Source of the DNA: Hymenobacter metallicola
GTDB taxonomy: Bacteria > Bacteroidota > Bacteroidia > Cytophagales > Hymenobacteraceae
Assembly (NCBI RefSeq): GCF_004745645.1
Contig: NZ_SRMB01000002.1
Coordinates: forward strand, 620,001-684,000
Length of the DNA stretch: 64,000 nt
Reading direction: 5' to 3'
Shown: positions 24,520-34,379 of the stretch, in pieces
How positions within the stretch are numbered: the stretch's first letter is position 1
Layout: the number at the start of each line of letters is the position of its first letter
The notes under the pieces: generated by a model
Databases searched by the model: none
What the model was told of the DNA's origin: nothing
The model's input: the letters and a program-made list of their open reading frames with translations, nothing else
Program-made: the position numbers and the translations under genes

Positions 24520-26712
24520 TTAGCGGGCCGTAACCAGGAGGCGCTGACTGGCAACCCGCCGCCCGGCAGCGTCTAGCAGTAGAACATGGTAGAGCCCTTT
24601 TCCAAGGTTGATGTGTGGTAACTGTACGTTCTGCTCAGTGGCCGGACCGCTCCAGATCTTGTCGCCCAAGGTGCTGTACACCTCCAGCAAGGAGCCCTGC
24701 GTGGGAGCGGCGGGCAGTTGAATCCGCACTTGCTGTACTTCGGTGGCTGGGTTGGGATATAGCTGCATCGTAGCCAACGTCGAATTTTGCCACTCCAGAG
24801 CAACTACAGGCGACAAATGCTCTTTGCCATCCAAATCGACCTGGCGCAGGCGGTAGTACAGCACCTGGGCTTCCTGCCGGCCTGCGGCTTCGTCGCGAAA
24901 CCGGTAGCCAGCCCCCGTAGTGCTGGTGCCCGCGCCGGCTACTTGACCAATGGCGTGGAAGACGGGCTCATTGCCCTGGGCCCGCTCTACTACAAAGTGC
25001 TTGTTTTGGAGTTCAGAAGCGGTACGCCAAGTCAGCTCCACCCCGTTTTCAACCACCCGCCCCTGGAAAGCGCGCAACTCTACCGGCAGCGGGGCGGCGG
25101 GTGGGGCTACTTCGGCGGGAAACGCCGGGTTGGGGTCGTCGGCAAAAGCATAAAAGATTTGGGCGGCAGAAAACAGCCCCACGCCCCCGGTTACCTCTAC
25201 CTCTACCCAATCGAAATCCTGCGTGGTCAGGAATCCCAACTCGTGGCGGTTGTCGCCAACCAGCCCCAGATCCAATAAGCTGCTCGCAGTAGAGCTTTCT
25301 AACAACCGGCTCCCATTCGCGCCTCCGTAAGTATTGATGCGAATATTTTGCAGCAACGTGTTGCTCAATAAGGCATCATTGGTGCGTAGCACGATACCGG
25401 CTCGGTTGCCGGCCTTACCCGTCCCGTTCAGGCGCAGCTTAAGTTTGTAGGTGCCCAGGGCCAACGCCGGAAAGCGCACTTCGGCATAATCAGATTCGGA
25501 AAAGACATTGTCGGCCGCTTTGTGGGGGCTGGTGGAGCTACAGCCTACGCAGGCCAGCCCACTGGCCGATTCCTGATAGTCCGTATTTCGTTGCGGAGCA
25601 GTGAAATCGGACAGCACCGGGGCATCATCCTGAAAAGCGCGGGGCTCGATACCAAACCCATAGTATACCTGCAAGGTATTGAGGGCGCTGACCAGGGCAT
25701 TCTGCTTGATTTCGACTCGGTCGAAAGGCAGGCCCGACTTAAAGCTGACTTGGTAGCGGTTGTCGGGCAACAGCGTCAGTTGCAGCAGATCGGCCCCGAG
25801 GCGGGTCTCCTGGGCCACCCCATTCAGATAGGTAGTCACCTGCAGGGAATTCAGCGCATTCACATCCAGCACGCCGCCATTACCGACTACAAAGCCAGCC
25901 TGATAACCCGCCGGGGCCTGGCCTTCGAGCTGCACCTGCAGCCCGGCCGAGCAGTTGCCAACGCCAGCCACGGTGGTCAGCGTGGCGTAGTTGTTCAGGC
26001 CCGCGTCTACGGCATTGTTGGGATTGGTGACGCCCGTGCCCACGCAAGCGGCAACAGAACCGCCTCCCGTGGTTACCTTATAGTCGCTAGCCCTGGGCTC
26101 TGTACGGCGCGACAAATAGCCCAACGCTTTGGTGAACTGCGTGCTGGCCGGTACGCCGTAAGCATACAGCACCCGCACCGTATTAACAGCATTTAGAAGG
26201 CCCCCCACCACAATTTCAACCTGGTCGAAGGGTTTGCTGGCAACGAACTCCAAACGCGTTCGGCTGTCGGAAAGCGCGGTGCTGCTTACCAGGGCATCGG
26301 AGGCTAGTAACTGCTGCTGCGGGCTCCCATTCAGGTAGGTACGCAGCGTCAGTGTAGCCAGCGTGCCGGCATTCAAGGCGTTGCCACTACTTAGCACTAC
26401 TCCGGCCCGGTAAGTAGCCGGGGCCGTGCCCGACAGGCTCAGCGCTAACCCTACGCTGCCGCCTACTACCCCCACCGTATTTTGGACGGTGGCATAGTTA
26501 TCTAGGTCAGTATCGGCGGCTCGCTCGGGGTTGATAACCGTACAACCCAGGCACACGCCGGCACCCGTACCGCTGGTGCGGTAGTTGTCAGGCATTACGG
26601 GCGCGGCAAAAGAGGAATAATAAGGTGCTCCAGTTTGGGCAAGTGCAATCCGGCTTTGAAGTAAGCCGACTAAGCATACGCTTAGGAGGTGGTAGTAGAG
26701 TAGCCTTTTCAT
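24520..26712 (-). CDS. T9SS-sorted surface protein with three internal repeats (paralog A)
   Basis: A 730-residue secreted protein. After a signal peptide (MKRLLYYHLLSVCLVGLLQS, then ALAQTG) come three repeats of about 170 residues (roughly 28-200, 205-375, 380-545), each with a CxGC-like pair (CLGCTVINPERAADTD, CVGTGVTNPNNAVDAG, CVGCSSTSPHKAADN) and a DNYAT-type strand. Then follows the Fn3-like segment PVELRAFQGRVVENGVELTW and the T9SS type A sorting tail (LYPNPATEVQQVRIQLPA ... KGLYHVLLLDAAGRRVASQ). Repeats resemble carbohydrate-binding jelly-roll modules, but I do not recognise the family. Start at 26712; an ATG two codons earlier is equally possible. A paralog lies immediately upstream on the same strand. 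Confidence 0.88.
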   Translation of the reverse strand: MKRLLYYHLLSVCLVGLLQSRIALAQTGAPYYSSFAAPVMPDNYRTSGTGAGVCLGCTVINPERAADTDLDNYATVQNTVGVVGGSVGLALSLSGTAPATYRAGVVLSSGNALNAGTLATLTLRTYLNGSPQQQLLASDALVSSTALSDSRTRLEFVASKPFDQVEIVVGGLLNAVNTVRVLYAYGVPASTQFTKALGYLSRRTEPRASDYKVTTGGGSVAACVGTGVTNPNNAVDAGLNNYATLTTVAGVGNCSAGLQVQLEGQAPAGYQAGFVVGNGGVLDVNALNSLQVTTYLNGVAQETRLGADLLQLTLLPDNRYQVSFKSGLPFDRVEIKQNALVSALNTLQVYYGFGIEPRAFQDDAPVLSDFTAPQRNTDYQESASGLACVGCSSTSPHKAADNVFSESDYAEVRFPALALGTYKLKLRLNGTGKAGNRAGIVLRTNDALLSNTLLQNIRINTYGGANGSRLLESSTASSLLDLGLVGDNRHELGFLTTQDFDWVEVEVTGGVGLFSAAQIFYAFADDPNPAFPAEVAPPAAPLPVELRAFQGRVVENGVELTWRTASELQNKHFVVERAQGNEPVFHAIGQVAGAGTSTTGAGYRFRDEAAGRQEAQVLYYRLRQVDLDGKEHLSPVVALEWQNSTLATMQLYPNPATEVQQVRIQLPAAPTQGSLLEVYSTLGDKIWSGPATEQNVQLPHINLGKGLYHVLLLDAAGRRVASQRLLVTAR

Positions 26713-27040
26713 ATCCATCAGATTATCAGTTCATTTAGCAACTGATATCTGCTGCAGTGACAAGCCTGCGGCCAAAACCCCGCACATGCAGTATCTACCT
26801 AAAAAACAACAACTTACCTACATTTGCTATACTCAATACTCTCCCACTGATAGAAGTCTATTCTCACTTTGAGAAAAAACCGGCACCACGATTCCGGCCT
26901 GTAGGCCAGCTCTTTAGTAACTGCCTAGGCTTATTAGCCACCGATATGTGAACAGGGTTATCAGCCAGCGGCTTTTTCCCATTTTGAACCACTTACTCCC
27001 TCAACCCACCCAGGTAAGCTTCGACTTAACGGATAGTCAA
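26713..27040. other. Intergenic region between the two paralogs
   Basis: AT-rich sequence, presumed to hold the promoter of paralog A. No -7 box with an exact TAnnTTTG match was found and no small gene can be supported. Confidence 0.4.
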
Positions 27041-27081
27041 GCAAAAGGTCCCACTACAGTTGCTGTAGCGGGACCTTTTGC
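27041..27081. terminator. Terminator of paralog B
   Basis: A 19-bp inverted repeat with one mismatch (27041-27059 and 27063-27081), flanked by A- and T-rich stem ends, 18 bp after the stop codon of the second T9SS protein. Confidence 0.8.
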
Positions 27082-27098
27082 CTGAGGTACGAATTATC

Positions 27099-29045
27099 TT
27101 ACTGGGCCACAATCAATTGCTGATGACCTACACGGCTGCCCTTGGCATCGACTAGCACCACCTGATAAAGGCCGGCGCTCAGCTGGGCAACAGGTAACCG
27201 CACGGTGCGTTCGGCAGCGGCCACGCTCCGGACCAGCTTACCCAGCATGTTATAGACCAGCACCTTGGAGCCGGCGGCCGGCGGCGTAGCCAGGGCAATT
27301 TCCACTTGCTGCCCACCCGTCGCGGGGTTGGGGAATACTTGCATTACCCCGGCCGATGAACCCAAGGCAGCACCGGTACGCGAAGTGCGCAACTCGGCAG
27401 GCGGAGGCGGAGGCGTATCCCCGGCAGGCGCTACCAGCGTTGGGAAAGCCGGATTGGGGTCTTCGGCAAAAGCGTAGTAGATGCGCGCATCCGAGAACAA
27501 GCCCACGCCACCCGTCAACTCTACTTCTACCCAATCAAAGTCCTGCTTGGTGAGGAAAGCCACTTCCCGACGATTGTCGCTAATCAAGCCTAGATCGAGC
27601 AGGCCCGTTCCCGAGGCACTTTCCACCAGTTGGTCACCAGTGGCGCCCGCGTAAGTATTGATGCGAACATTCTGCAGCAAGGTGGTATTGAGCAGGCCCT
27701 TGTTGGTGCGCAATACAATACCGGCTAGGTTACCGGCCTTGCCAGCGCCGTTCAGGCGCAACTTGAGGCGGTACGTACCCAGCGCCAGTACCGGAAACTG
27801 CACTTGGGCGTAGTCGCCGGGGGTAAACACGTTGTCGGCAGCTTTGGCCGTAGTGGAGGAATAGCAGCCAATGCAAGCCAAGCCGTTCGCCGACTCCTGA
27901 TACTCGGAGCCGCGCTGCGGAGCCGCAAAATCGGACAGCACTGGGGTAATGTCGCGGAAAGCGCGGGGCTCGATACCGAAGCCGTAATATACTTGCAGGG
28001 TATTGAGGGCACTAACCAAGGCCCCTTGCTTGATTTCGACCTGATTGAAGGCCTGGTTTGATTTGAAGCTAACCTGGTAGCGGTTGTCGGGCAACAGCGT
28101 GAGACGCAGCAGGCTGGCCCCGCTGCGGGTTTCCTGGGCCACGCCGTTCAGGTAGGTAGTCAGCTGAAGGCCATCCAGCACGTTCAGATCCACTACGCTG
28201 CTGTTGCCGACGACGAAGCCAGCCTGGTAGCCCGCCGGGGCAGTGCCTTCCAGTTTCACCCGCAGCGCCGTCGAGCAGGCATTCACCCCAGCCACGGTCT
28301 TCAGCGTGGCGTAGTTGTTCAGATCCAGATCAACCGTGTTTTCGGGGCTGGTTACGCCCGTGCCCAAGCACACAGCCACAGGACTGCCCCCACCCGAGCG
28401 CACGACGTAGTCGCCGGCGGCCGGCTGAGCACTGCGCGAGAGGTAGCCAATGGCTTGGGTAAGCTGGGTAGCAGCCGGTACGGCGTAGGCATACAGCACC
28501 CGCACCGTGTTAATTCCATTCAGCACGCCGCCTACCGTCAACTCTATTTTGTCGAACGCCTGACTCGATACAAACTCCACGCTGTAGCGGCTGTCGGAAA
28601 GCAACCGGGTACTTACAATAGCGTCGCTACCCTGAACTTCCTGCTGCGGATTACCATTCAGGTAAGTGCGTAGCGTCAGCGTAGCCAGCGCCGTCGCATT
28701 GAGCGCACTACCGGTGCTGATAACCACCCCGGCTCGGTAGTTGACCATGCCCGTGCCCGAAAGGCCCAGGTTCAACGACACGCCGCCACCGACGACACCC
28801 AGGGTATTCTGGATAACGGCGTAGTTGTTTAGGTCCTTATCGGCGGCCCGCTCCGGGTTTGCCACAAAGCAGCCCAGGCACAACCCGTTATCGGTAGACC
28901 CAACGGCGTAGTTGTTGGGGGCAACCGGATTTACAAAACTGGAGTAATAGGCGGAGCCGCTCTGAGCAGAAGCGGCATGACCAGTCAGCAGCGTAGCCAA
29001 GCAGGCACTGACCAGGTGGATGGGGAGGCGTAAAGAGTGCTTCAT
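27099..29045 (-). CDS. T9SS-sorted surface protein with three internal repeats (paralog B)
   Basis: A 648-residue paralog of the neighbouring surface protein. The signal peptide is MKHSLRLPIHLVSACLATLL followed by HAASAQSG. The same three repeats follow (CLGCFVANPERAADKD, CLGTGVTSPENTVDLD, CIGCYSSTTAKAADN) and long blocks are almost identical to paralog A (LPDNRYQVSFKS, VYYGFGIEPRAF). It lacks the Fn3-like segment and passes through a proline stretch (GDTPPPPPAELR) to the T9SS tail (VFPNPATGGQQVEIALATP ... LSAGLYQVVLVDAKGSRVG). Start at 29045 rather than 29129 because the signal peptide begins there. Likely a gene duplication with domain loss. Confidence 0.88.
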   Translation of the reverse strand: MKHSLRLPIHLVSACLATLLTGHAASAQSGSAYYSSFVNPVAPNNYAVGSTDNGLCLGCFVANPERAADKDLNNYAVIQNTLGVVGGGVSLNLGLSGTGMVNYRAGVVISTGSALNATALATLTLRTYLNGNPQQEVQGSDAIVSTRLLSDSRYSVEFVSSQAFDKIELTVGGVLNGINTVRVLYAYAVPAATQLTQAIGYLSRSAQPAAGDYVVRSGGGSPVAVCLGTGVTSPENTVDLDLNNYATLKTVAGVNACSTALRVKLEGTAPAGYQAGFVVGNSSVVDLNVLDGLQLTTYLNGVAQETRSGASLLRLTLLPDNRYQVSFKSNQAFNQVEIKQGALVSALNTLQVYYGFGIEPRAFRDITPVLSDFAAPQRGSEYQESANGLACIGCYSSTTAKAADNVFTPGDYAQVQFPVLALGTYRLKLRLNGAGKAGNLAGIVLRTNKGLLNTTLLQNVRINTYAGATGDQLVESASGTGLLDLGLISDNRREVAFLTKQDFDWVEVELTGGVGLFSDARIYYAFAEDPNPAFPTLVAPAGDTPPPPPAELRTSRTGAALGSSAGVMQVFPNPATGGQQVEIALATPPAAGSKVLVYNMLGKLVRSVAAAERTVRLPVAQLSAGLYQVVLVDAKGSRVGHQQLIVAQ

Positions 29046-29386
29046 ACAAAAATAAGAGGAGGTAAATGGTCTTACCAACAGACCAGATGCCTTTGTATAA
29101 TGCAATTTATCATCCATGTGGTATACCAATCTTCAACCTACTACAAATCAGATAATTAAATACATAGATGAATTTTAATATATTCTCAATCTTAGATTGT
29201 ACTTCCCAAATTGGGAATTCTTGCAAACCCCTTGTTTTAGGCCTATACTCGCGTTTATAAGCCTTTTCACCCACCAAAAACTCGGAGCTCAGCCTAAAAT
29301 AATTGAATATTTCCGCGCTAATAGCTTTTTCCCATTCTGGTACAGCGCAGGAACTCAATTGCTTTTTAAGCTTGCCGTCAGCCAGT
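29046..29386. other. Divergent intergenic region
   Basis: AT-rich region between paralog B (minus) and the NtrC-like regulator (plus), presumably holding both promoters. A minus-strand frame crosses it but overlaps the regulator start and was not accepted. Confidence 0.4.
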
Positions 29387-30757
29387 ATGCCTACCTCTAC
29401 TAGTGTGACTATTTTTATTGTTGAAGACAACGCCTGGTATGGGGAGTTGCTAGAATATCGGCTGGCACAAAACCCTGACCATCAGATAAGGCGCTTCACT
29501 ACGGTGCAGGCCTGCCTGGATAACCTAGCTGATAAACCCGACCTCATTACGCTGGATTATTCCTTGCCCGACGGGCAGGGCGACCAAGCTCTACGGCTCA
29601 TTAAGGAGCGGCTGCCCGATGTGGCCGTCATTGTTATTTCAGGGCAGGAAGACGTGCGAACTGCTATTGGCCTGCTACACCAAGGGGCTTACGACTACTT
29701 GGTGAAGGATGAGGAAACCCTGGACCGGCTTTGGAACTCGGTGGGTAACTTACGCAAACAGCTCTTATTAAGGCGCGAGAATAAGCGGCTCCGCGAGCAG
29801 ATTGGTAAAAAATACGATCCGCAACGTGCTATCCTGGGCGAAAGTCCTCAAATCCAGCAACTCTTTGCCCTCATCGATAAAGCCGGGCGGGCGAATATTT
29901 CCGTATCCATAAGCGGCGAAACGGGCACCGGCAAAGAGCTGGTAGCCAAAGCTATTCACTTCCGCTCCGACCGGCGCGATGGCCCCTTTGTAGCTGTAAA
30001 CGTAGCCGCCATTCCGGCTGAATTGCTGGAAAGTGAGTTGTTTGGCCACGAGAAAGGCGCTTTCACCGGAGCTATCAACCGCCGAATCGGCCGCTTTGAG
30101 GAAGCGCACAAAGGCACCCTCTTCCTGGATGAAATTTCAGAGCTGGATTTAAGCCTGCAAGCCAAGCTGCTGCGGGTGCTGCAGGAGCGGGAAGTAGCCC
30201 GGGTGGGGGGCAATACCCGCATTCCTTTTGATGCCCGGCTGATGGTGGCTACCCACCGCGACCTGAGTCAGGAGGTGAAGGAGGGTCGTTTCCGCGAAGA
30301 TTTATATTATCGTCTGCTGGGCCTGCCCATTGTGCTGCCGCCCCTGCGCGAACGAGGCCACGACATTTTATTATTGGCCAACTCCTTTCTGCACGACTTC
30401 TGCCGGCAAAATAGCATGGCCGCCTGCAGCTTGTCGGTCGAGGCGCAGAACCTGCTGCTCCACTACCACTTCCCTGGCAACGTGCGCGAGTTGAAAGCCG
30501 TGGTCGAGCTGGCCGCCGTGCTAGCTGAGAGCGACATTATTCAACCCCAGGACCTCTCGTTGCGCGGAGAGCAGCCTGGCTTGGCTGCGCTGACCGTACC
30601 GGGAGAAGGCGAGTCGTTGCGAAACCAGACCGCCGCCATTGTGCAGCGGTATCTACAGGTCCACAACGGAAATATTGTGGAAGTAGCGAACCGCTTGCAA
30701 ATCGGGAAGTCCACAATTTATCGTATGCTACAGAACAAGGAGATTCACCTCCCGTAA
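29387..30757 (+). CDS. Sigma-54-dependent response regulator (NtrC type)
   Basis: A 456-residue transcription activator. Receiver domain about residues 7-122: IFIVEDN, phosphoacceptor Asp57 in LITLDYSLPDG, VISGQED and VKDEE. AAA+ domain about 150-375: Walker A SGETGTGKEL near 177, the sigma-54 contact loop GAFTGA near 224, and LFLDEISEL (Walker B). A Fis-type HTH closes the protein (VEVANRLQIGKSTIYRMLQ). The open frame starts earlier, but the ATG at 29387 begins the receiver domain. It is 22 bp ahead of a hybrid kinase, its likely partner. Targets would carry -12/-24 promoters; none were identified by eye here. Confidence 0.95.
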   Translation: MPTSTSVTIFIVEDNAWYGELLEYRLAQNPDHQIRRFTTVQACLDNLADKPDLITLDYSLPDGQGDQALRLIKERLPDVAVIVISGQEDVRTAIGLLHQGAYDYLVKDEETLDRLWNSVGNLRKQLLLRRENKRLREQIGKKYDPQRAILGESPQIQQLFALIDKAGRANISVSISGETGTGKELVAKAIHFRSDRRDGPFVAVNVAAIPAELLESELFGHEKGAFTGAINRRIGRFEEAHKGTLFLDEISELDLSLQAKLLRVLQEREVARVGGNTRIPFDARLMVATHRDLSQEVKEGRFREDLYYRLLGLPIVLPPLRERGHDILLLANSFLHDFCRQNSMAACSLSVEAQNLLLHYHFPGNVRELKAVVELAAVLAESDIIQPQDLSLRGEQPGLAALTVPGEGESLRNQTAAIVQRYLQVHNGNIVEVANRLQIGKSTIYRMLQNKEIHLP

Positions 30758-30779
30758 TCTGAACTGTAGCTCGAGCCAT

Positions 30780-33700
30780 ATGACTTCTATAGCTTACCGG
30801 CAGATGCGACGACGGCTGCAGCAGGCACAACGCCTGCAGGCAGCGGCCCAACTTGAACTACAGGCGTTACGCGCCTTGGTGGAGCACCACCAGGCCGCCG
30901 CAGCCCGGCAAACTGAGGCTTTGTTGCAAACCATTACCACGGGTTTGCTTATCGAAAATCCTCAAGGTATTGCAACGCTGAACTCGCGCCTGAGTCAGTT
31001 ATTACAACTACCGGATCCTGCCGAAACCTACATCGGGCAGCCTAGTTCAGTGGTTTTTGCCCAGGTGCCGCTCAGCAACCCGGGATGGACCCGAGCCCAG
31101 ATGCAGGCGGCCATCGACGGGAAGCAGCAAGTGAAAGGCATGCTGCAAGAATTGACAAATGGCATGATTCTGCAGGTCGACTACCTGCCGATTGTGCAGA
31201 ATGGCGCTACGGTGCTCCATCTGTGGAGCTACGAGGACGTAACCCAGCAGCAGCGCACCCAGCAGCGGGTGCAGGAGCTTTCCCGCCTCGCCGAGCAGTG
31301 CCCCAACCCCATCATCTGCTTTACCCACGATGGGCGGGCCCGCTACGCCAACTCGGCCGCCCAGGCCGTGCAACAAGCCCTGGAGAGTTCGGCCGAGGCA
31401 GGCTGCCACTCCTTTCTGCGTAGCGAAATTACAGCGGCCCTCACCGATGGGCAGCCCCGGGTCTACGAGTACAGTTTGAGCGCAGTGCGTTACCTCTGGA
31501 CCATTGCCCCTCTTCCCGGCGAAGGGGGCGCCAACGTATATCTGACCGACATCACGGCCCGCTACGAAGCCGAGCGGGAATTGGAGCACAGCCGTTTGTT
31601 TGCCCAGCGCATCACCGACACCATTCCGAACTTGGTGGTGCTGATGGACTTAGACGATAACCGCCTGTTGTACTGCAATTCGCAGAGCCAAGCCTTGCTC
31701 GGCTATACCGACGTGGAGATGGTGGCCCTCGGTGGGCGCGTGCTTCCCGTATTTCTGCGGGCGGCCGACCTACGCAGTCTGCAGCAGCGAGGCCCTGAGC
31801 TGGCGCAAACGCCCGATGGGCATATTCTGGAGGCGGAGTATCAGATACGGCACCGCGACGGCAGCTGGCGCTGGATGAAGTTTAAGAGCACTCCTTTTCT
31901 GCGGCATGCCGATGGGCGGGTTCACCAGATGGTGGCCAGCGGGGAAGACATTACGGCCCGGCGCACTACCGAGGCCAAGTTGCGCCAAAGCCAGCTGTTT
32001 GTGGAGCGCCTGGCCAGCATGGCGCCCAACTTCATTTACATTTTTGACATTGAAGCGGGCCGCAACGTGTATTGCAACCAATATATCGAGCAGGTGCTGG
32101 GCTACTCGGCCGCCGACCTGCAGTCGATGGGGAGCAGCCTGCTGGTACAGCTGGCTCCCCTCGATCAGCTTCTGGTGCTACAGGATCATTTTGCGCAGAT
32201 AGCCGAGTGTGCCGATGGGGAAGCCCGCTCCCTGGAACTGACCTTGTATCACCGCGACGGCAGCTTGCGCTGGCTGCACCTGAACAATACGCCTTTTGAG
32301 CGCAACGCCGCGGGTGAGGTTAAGCTGGTGGTGGGGGTAGCCGAGGATATTACGCACTGGAAAGTAGCCGAGGAGCAGCGCCGGGCGGCCAACCGGAGCC
32401 TGGCCGAACAAAACCATCTGTTCCGCCAGGTGATTGACACCACGCCCCACCTGATTTACCTTAAAGACGGGGAGGGCAACTACTTGCTCGCCAACCAGGC
32501 TACTGCCGACCTTTATGGCCTCAGCGTAGGACAGGTGACGCAGGCAAATACGGCTAAGCTGCCCATTGCTCCGCAAGACGCGGCCCGTTACCTACGCGCC
32601 GACCGACGGGTTATTCTGACCCAGCAGGAGCTGATGGCGGAAGAAACCTTTACTAGGCCCAATGGCGAAGTACTGTGGTTTTATAGCATCAAACGCCCCT
32701 TCATGCTGGCCGATGGCACTACTCGGGTGCTGGGCGTCGACAGCAACATTACCGCTCTGAAGGAAACCCAGCAGGCGCTGCGCCAGGCCAAAGAGGCGGC
32801 CGAAGAAAATGCCCGGGTAAAGCAGGACTTTCTGGCCAACATGAGCCACGAAATACGCACGCCCATGAATGGCATTCTGGGCTTGGCCGAACTACTGCAC
32901 AAAACGCCGCTCGACGAGCGTCAAAGCCAATACCTGGAACATATCCGCTATTCGGCAGAGCAGTTGCTGGTCATTATCGATGATATCCTGGTCATGGCCC
33001 AGCTGGGAGCAAGTAAGGTCCGAGTTGACACCACCGCTTTCGACTTGCGCGAAGTATTAACCGCCAGCCGCCAGCTGCTGCTGCCCAAAGCCACCGAAAA
33101 AGGCATTACCCTGGAACTGGAACTGCCGCCGGCCGAGGAATCCATGCTGGTGATTGGCGACCCGTACCGGCTGCGGCAAATTCTGCTGAACCTGCTCAGC
33201 AACGCCGTAAAATTCACTGACCAGGGCCACGTTCTGCTCACCTGCCGCCGCCTGAGTGCGCCCCAGGACGCTCCCGTGTTTCAGTTCTCGGTGCTCGATA
33301 CCGGCATTGGCATTCCGCCCCACCAACTCGAGCAAGTGTTTGAATCATTTACCCAGGCTACGGCCAGCACCGCCCGCGAATACGGGGGCTCAGGGCTCGG
33401 GCTGAGCATTTCGCGGGGCTTGGTCGAGTTGCTGGGGGGCAGCATCCGGGTCGAGAGTCGTTTGCATGAGGGTAGTACCTTTTATTTCACGCTGCCCTTC
33501 GAAAAAGTGGAAACCCTGGCCCGGACCACAGTACCACCCAGAATGCAGCCCGACTTCCACAGCCTGGGGCCGCGGCGCATTCTGTTGGCGGAGGATAATT
33601 CGGTTAACCAGTTCTTGGTCCAGGCCCAGTTGCAGGGGTGGGGCTGCCAGGTCGACATTGCCAGCAATGGCCGCGAAGCCCTGCTTCTGTTTCAGCAGCG

Positions 33701-34340
33701 CAGCTACGACGCGGTGCTGATGGACATTCAAATGCCCGGCATCGACGGCATTGCCACTGCCCGCCTGCTACGCGAGCATCCCGACCCCCAACGGGCTGCT
33801 ACCCCCATCATCGCCCTGACGGCCCACGCCATGCAGGGAGAAGCCGAACGCTACTACGCGGCGGGGCTAAACGGCTACGTGTCCAAACCGTTTCGGGAGG
33901 AAGAGCTGTTCCGGATGCTGGCTCAGGTACTCAACGTCTCCATCTCCGTTGCCGAGCCTGTACCGACGCCGCCGGTCCCGAGCGAGGAAGCAACGCCCCT
34001 CTATAGCTTAAGCGGTATCCGCCGGCTGGCACATGACAACGAGGAGTTTGTGGTTCATCTGATACGGGTGTTTATGCAAACGACCCCACCGATTCTCGCC
34101 CAGCTTGAGCAAGCCTTACAGCAGCAGGACTGGCCTACGCTGAGTGCCACCGCTCACCATCTAAAAAGCTCTCTTACTGGCTTACAGATAAACTCCCTTA
34201 GCGAAACCGTGCGGCGCCTGGAAGCTGTGCCTCCCTCCCCCGGCCCGGGCCAACTCCTGGAGATACAACAGCTCGTTCAGCAGGTGCTCCGCATTACCGA
34301 GCAGGTCATTGCCCAATTGCGGCAGGAGTTTCCCACGTAA
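30780..34340 (+). CDS. Hybrid sensor histidine kinase with PAS repeats, receiver and Hpt
   Basis: A 1186-residue, apparently cytoplasmic phosphorelay kinase with no clear membrane span. An N-terminal coiled coil (residues 5-45) precedes about five PAS/PAC modules (to about residue 655; for example YRHRDGSLRW-type PAC text at LYHRDGSLRWLHLNN). The HisKA motif NMSHEIRTPMNG has His near 690. The HATPase domain shows NLLSNAVKFTDQG and GSGLGLSIS. A receiver (ILLAEDNSVN, Asp near 982 in VLMDIQMPG) and a C-terminal Hpt (ATAHHLKSS, His near 1126) complete the relay. With the NtrC-type regulator 22 bp upstream it forms a two-gene signalling unit; the stimulus is unknown, though multiple PAS domains suggest a soluble ligand or redox state. 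Confidence 0.93.
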   Translation: MTSIAYRQMRRRLQQAQRLQAAAQLELQALRALVEHHQAAAARQTEALLQTITTGLLIENPQGIATLNSRLSQLLQLPDPAETYIGQPSSVVFAQVPLSNPGWTRAQMQAAIDGKQQVKGMLQELTNGMILQVDYLPIVQNGATVLHLWSYEDVTQQQRTQQRVQELSRLAEQCPNPIICFTHDGRARYANSAAQAVQQALESSAEAGCHSFLRSEITAALTDGQPRVYEYSLSAVRYLWTIAPLPGEGGANVYLTDITARYEAERELEHSRLFAQRITDTIPNLVVLMDLDDNRLLYCNSQSQALLGYTDVEMVALGGRVLPVFLRAADLRSLQQRGPELAQTPDGHILEAEYQIRHRDGSWRWMKFKSTPFLRHADGRVHQMVASGEDITARRTTEAKLRQSQLFVERLASMAPNFIYIFDIEAGRNVYCNQYIEQVLGYSAADLQSMGSSLLVQLAPLDQLLVLQDHFAQIAECADGEARSLELTLYHRDGSLRWLHLNNTPFERNAAGEVKLVVGVAEDITHWKVAEEQRRAANRSLAEQNHLFRQVIDTTPHLIYLKDGEGNYLLANQATADLYGLSVGQVTQANTAKLPIAPQDAARYLRADRRVILTQQELMAEETFTRPNGEVLWFYSIKRPFMLADGTTRVLGVDSNITALKETQQALRQAKEAAEENARVKQDFLANMSHEIRTPMNGILGLAELLHKTPLDERQSQYLEHIRYSAEQLLVIIDDILVMAQLGASKVRVDTTAFDLREVLTASRQLLLPKATEKGITLELELPPAEESMLVIGDPYRLRQILLNLLSNAVKFTDQGHVLLTCRRLSAPQDAPVFQFSVLDTGIGIPPHQLEQVFESFTQATASTAREYGGSGLGLSISRGLVELLGGSIRVESRLHEGSTFYFTLPFEKVETLARTTVPPRMQPDFHSLGPRRILLAEDNSVNQFLVQAQLQGWGCQVDIASNGREALLLFQQRSYDAVLMDIQMPGIDGIATARLLREHPDPQRAATPIIALTAHAMQGEAERYYAAGLNGYVSKPFREEELFRMLAQVLNVSISVAEPVPTPPVPSEEATPLYSLSGIRRLAHDNEEFVVHLIRVFMQTTPPILAQLEQALQQQDWPTLSATAHHLKSSLTGLQINSLSETVRRLEAVPPSPGPGQLLEIQQLVQQVLRITEQVIAQLRQEFPT

Positions 34341-34379
34341 AGCCACCTACCTTGCCCCCTGACTTCCTTATTTTCTTCT

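Noticed and set aside
24341..24523. 60-codon plus-strand frame
   Set aside because: Passes through the terminator hairpin of the T9SS paralog gene; no other support.
29110..29430. 106-codon minus-strand frame overlapping the start of the NtrC-like gene
   Set aside because: Overlaps a strongly supported gene and lies in AT-rich sequence with no known family.
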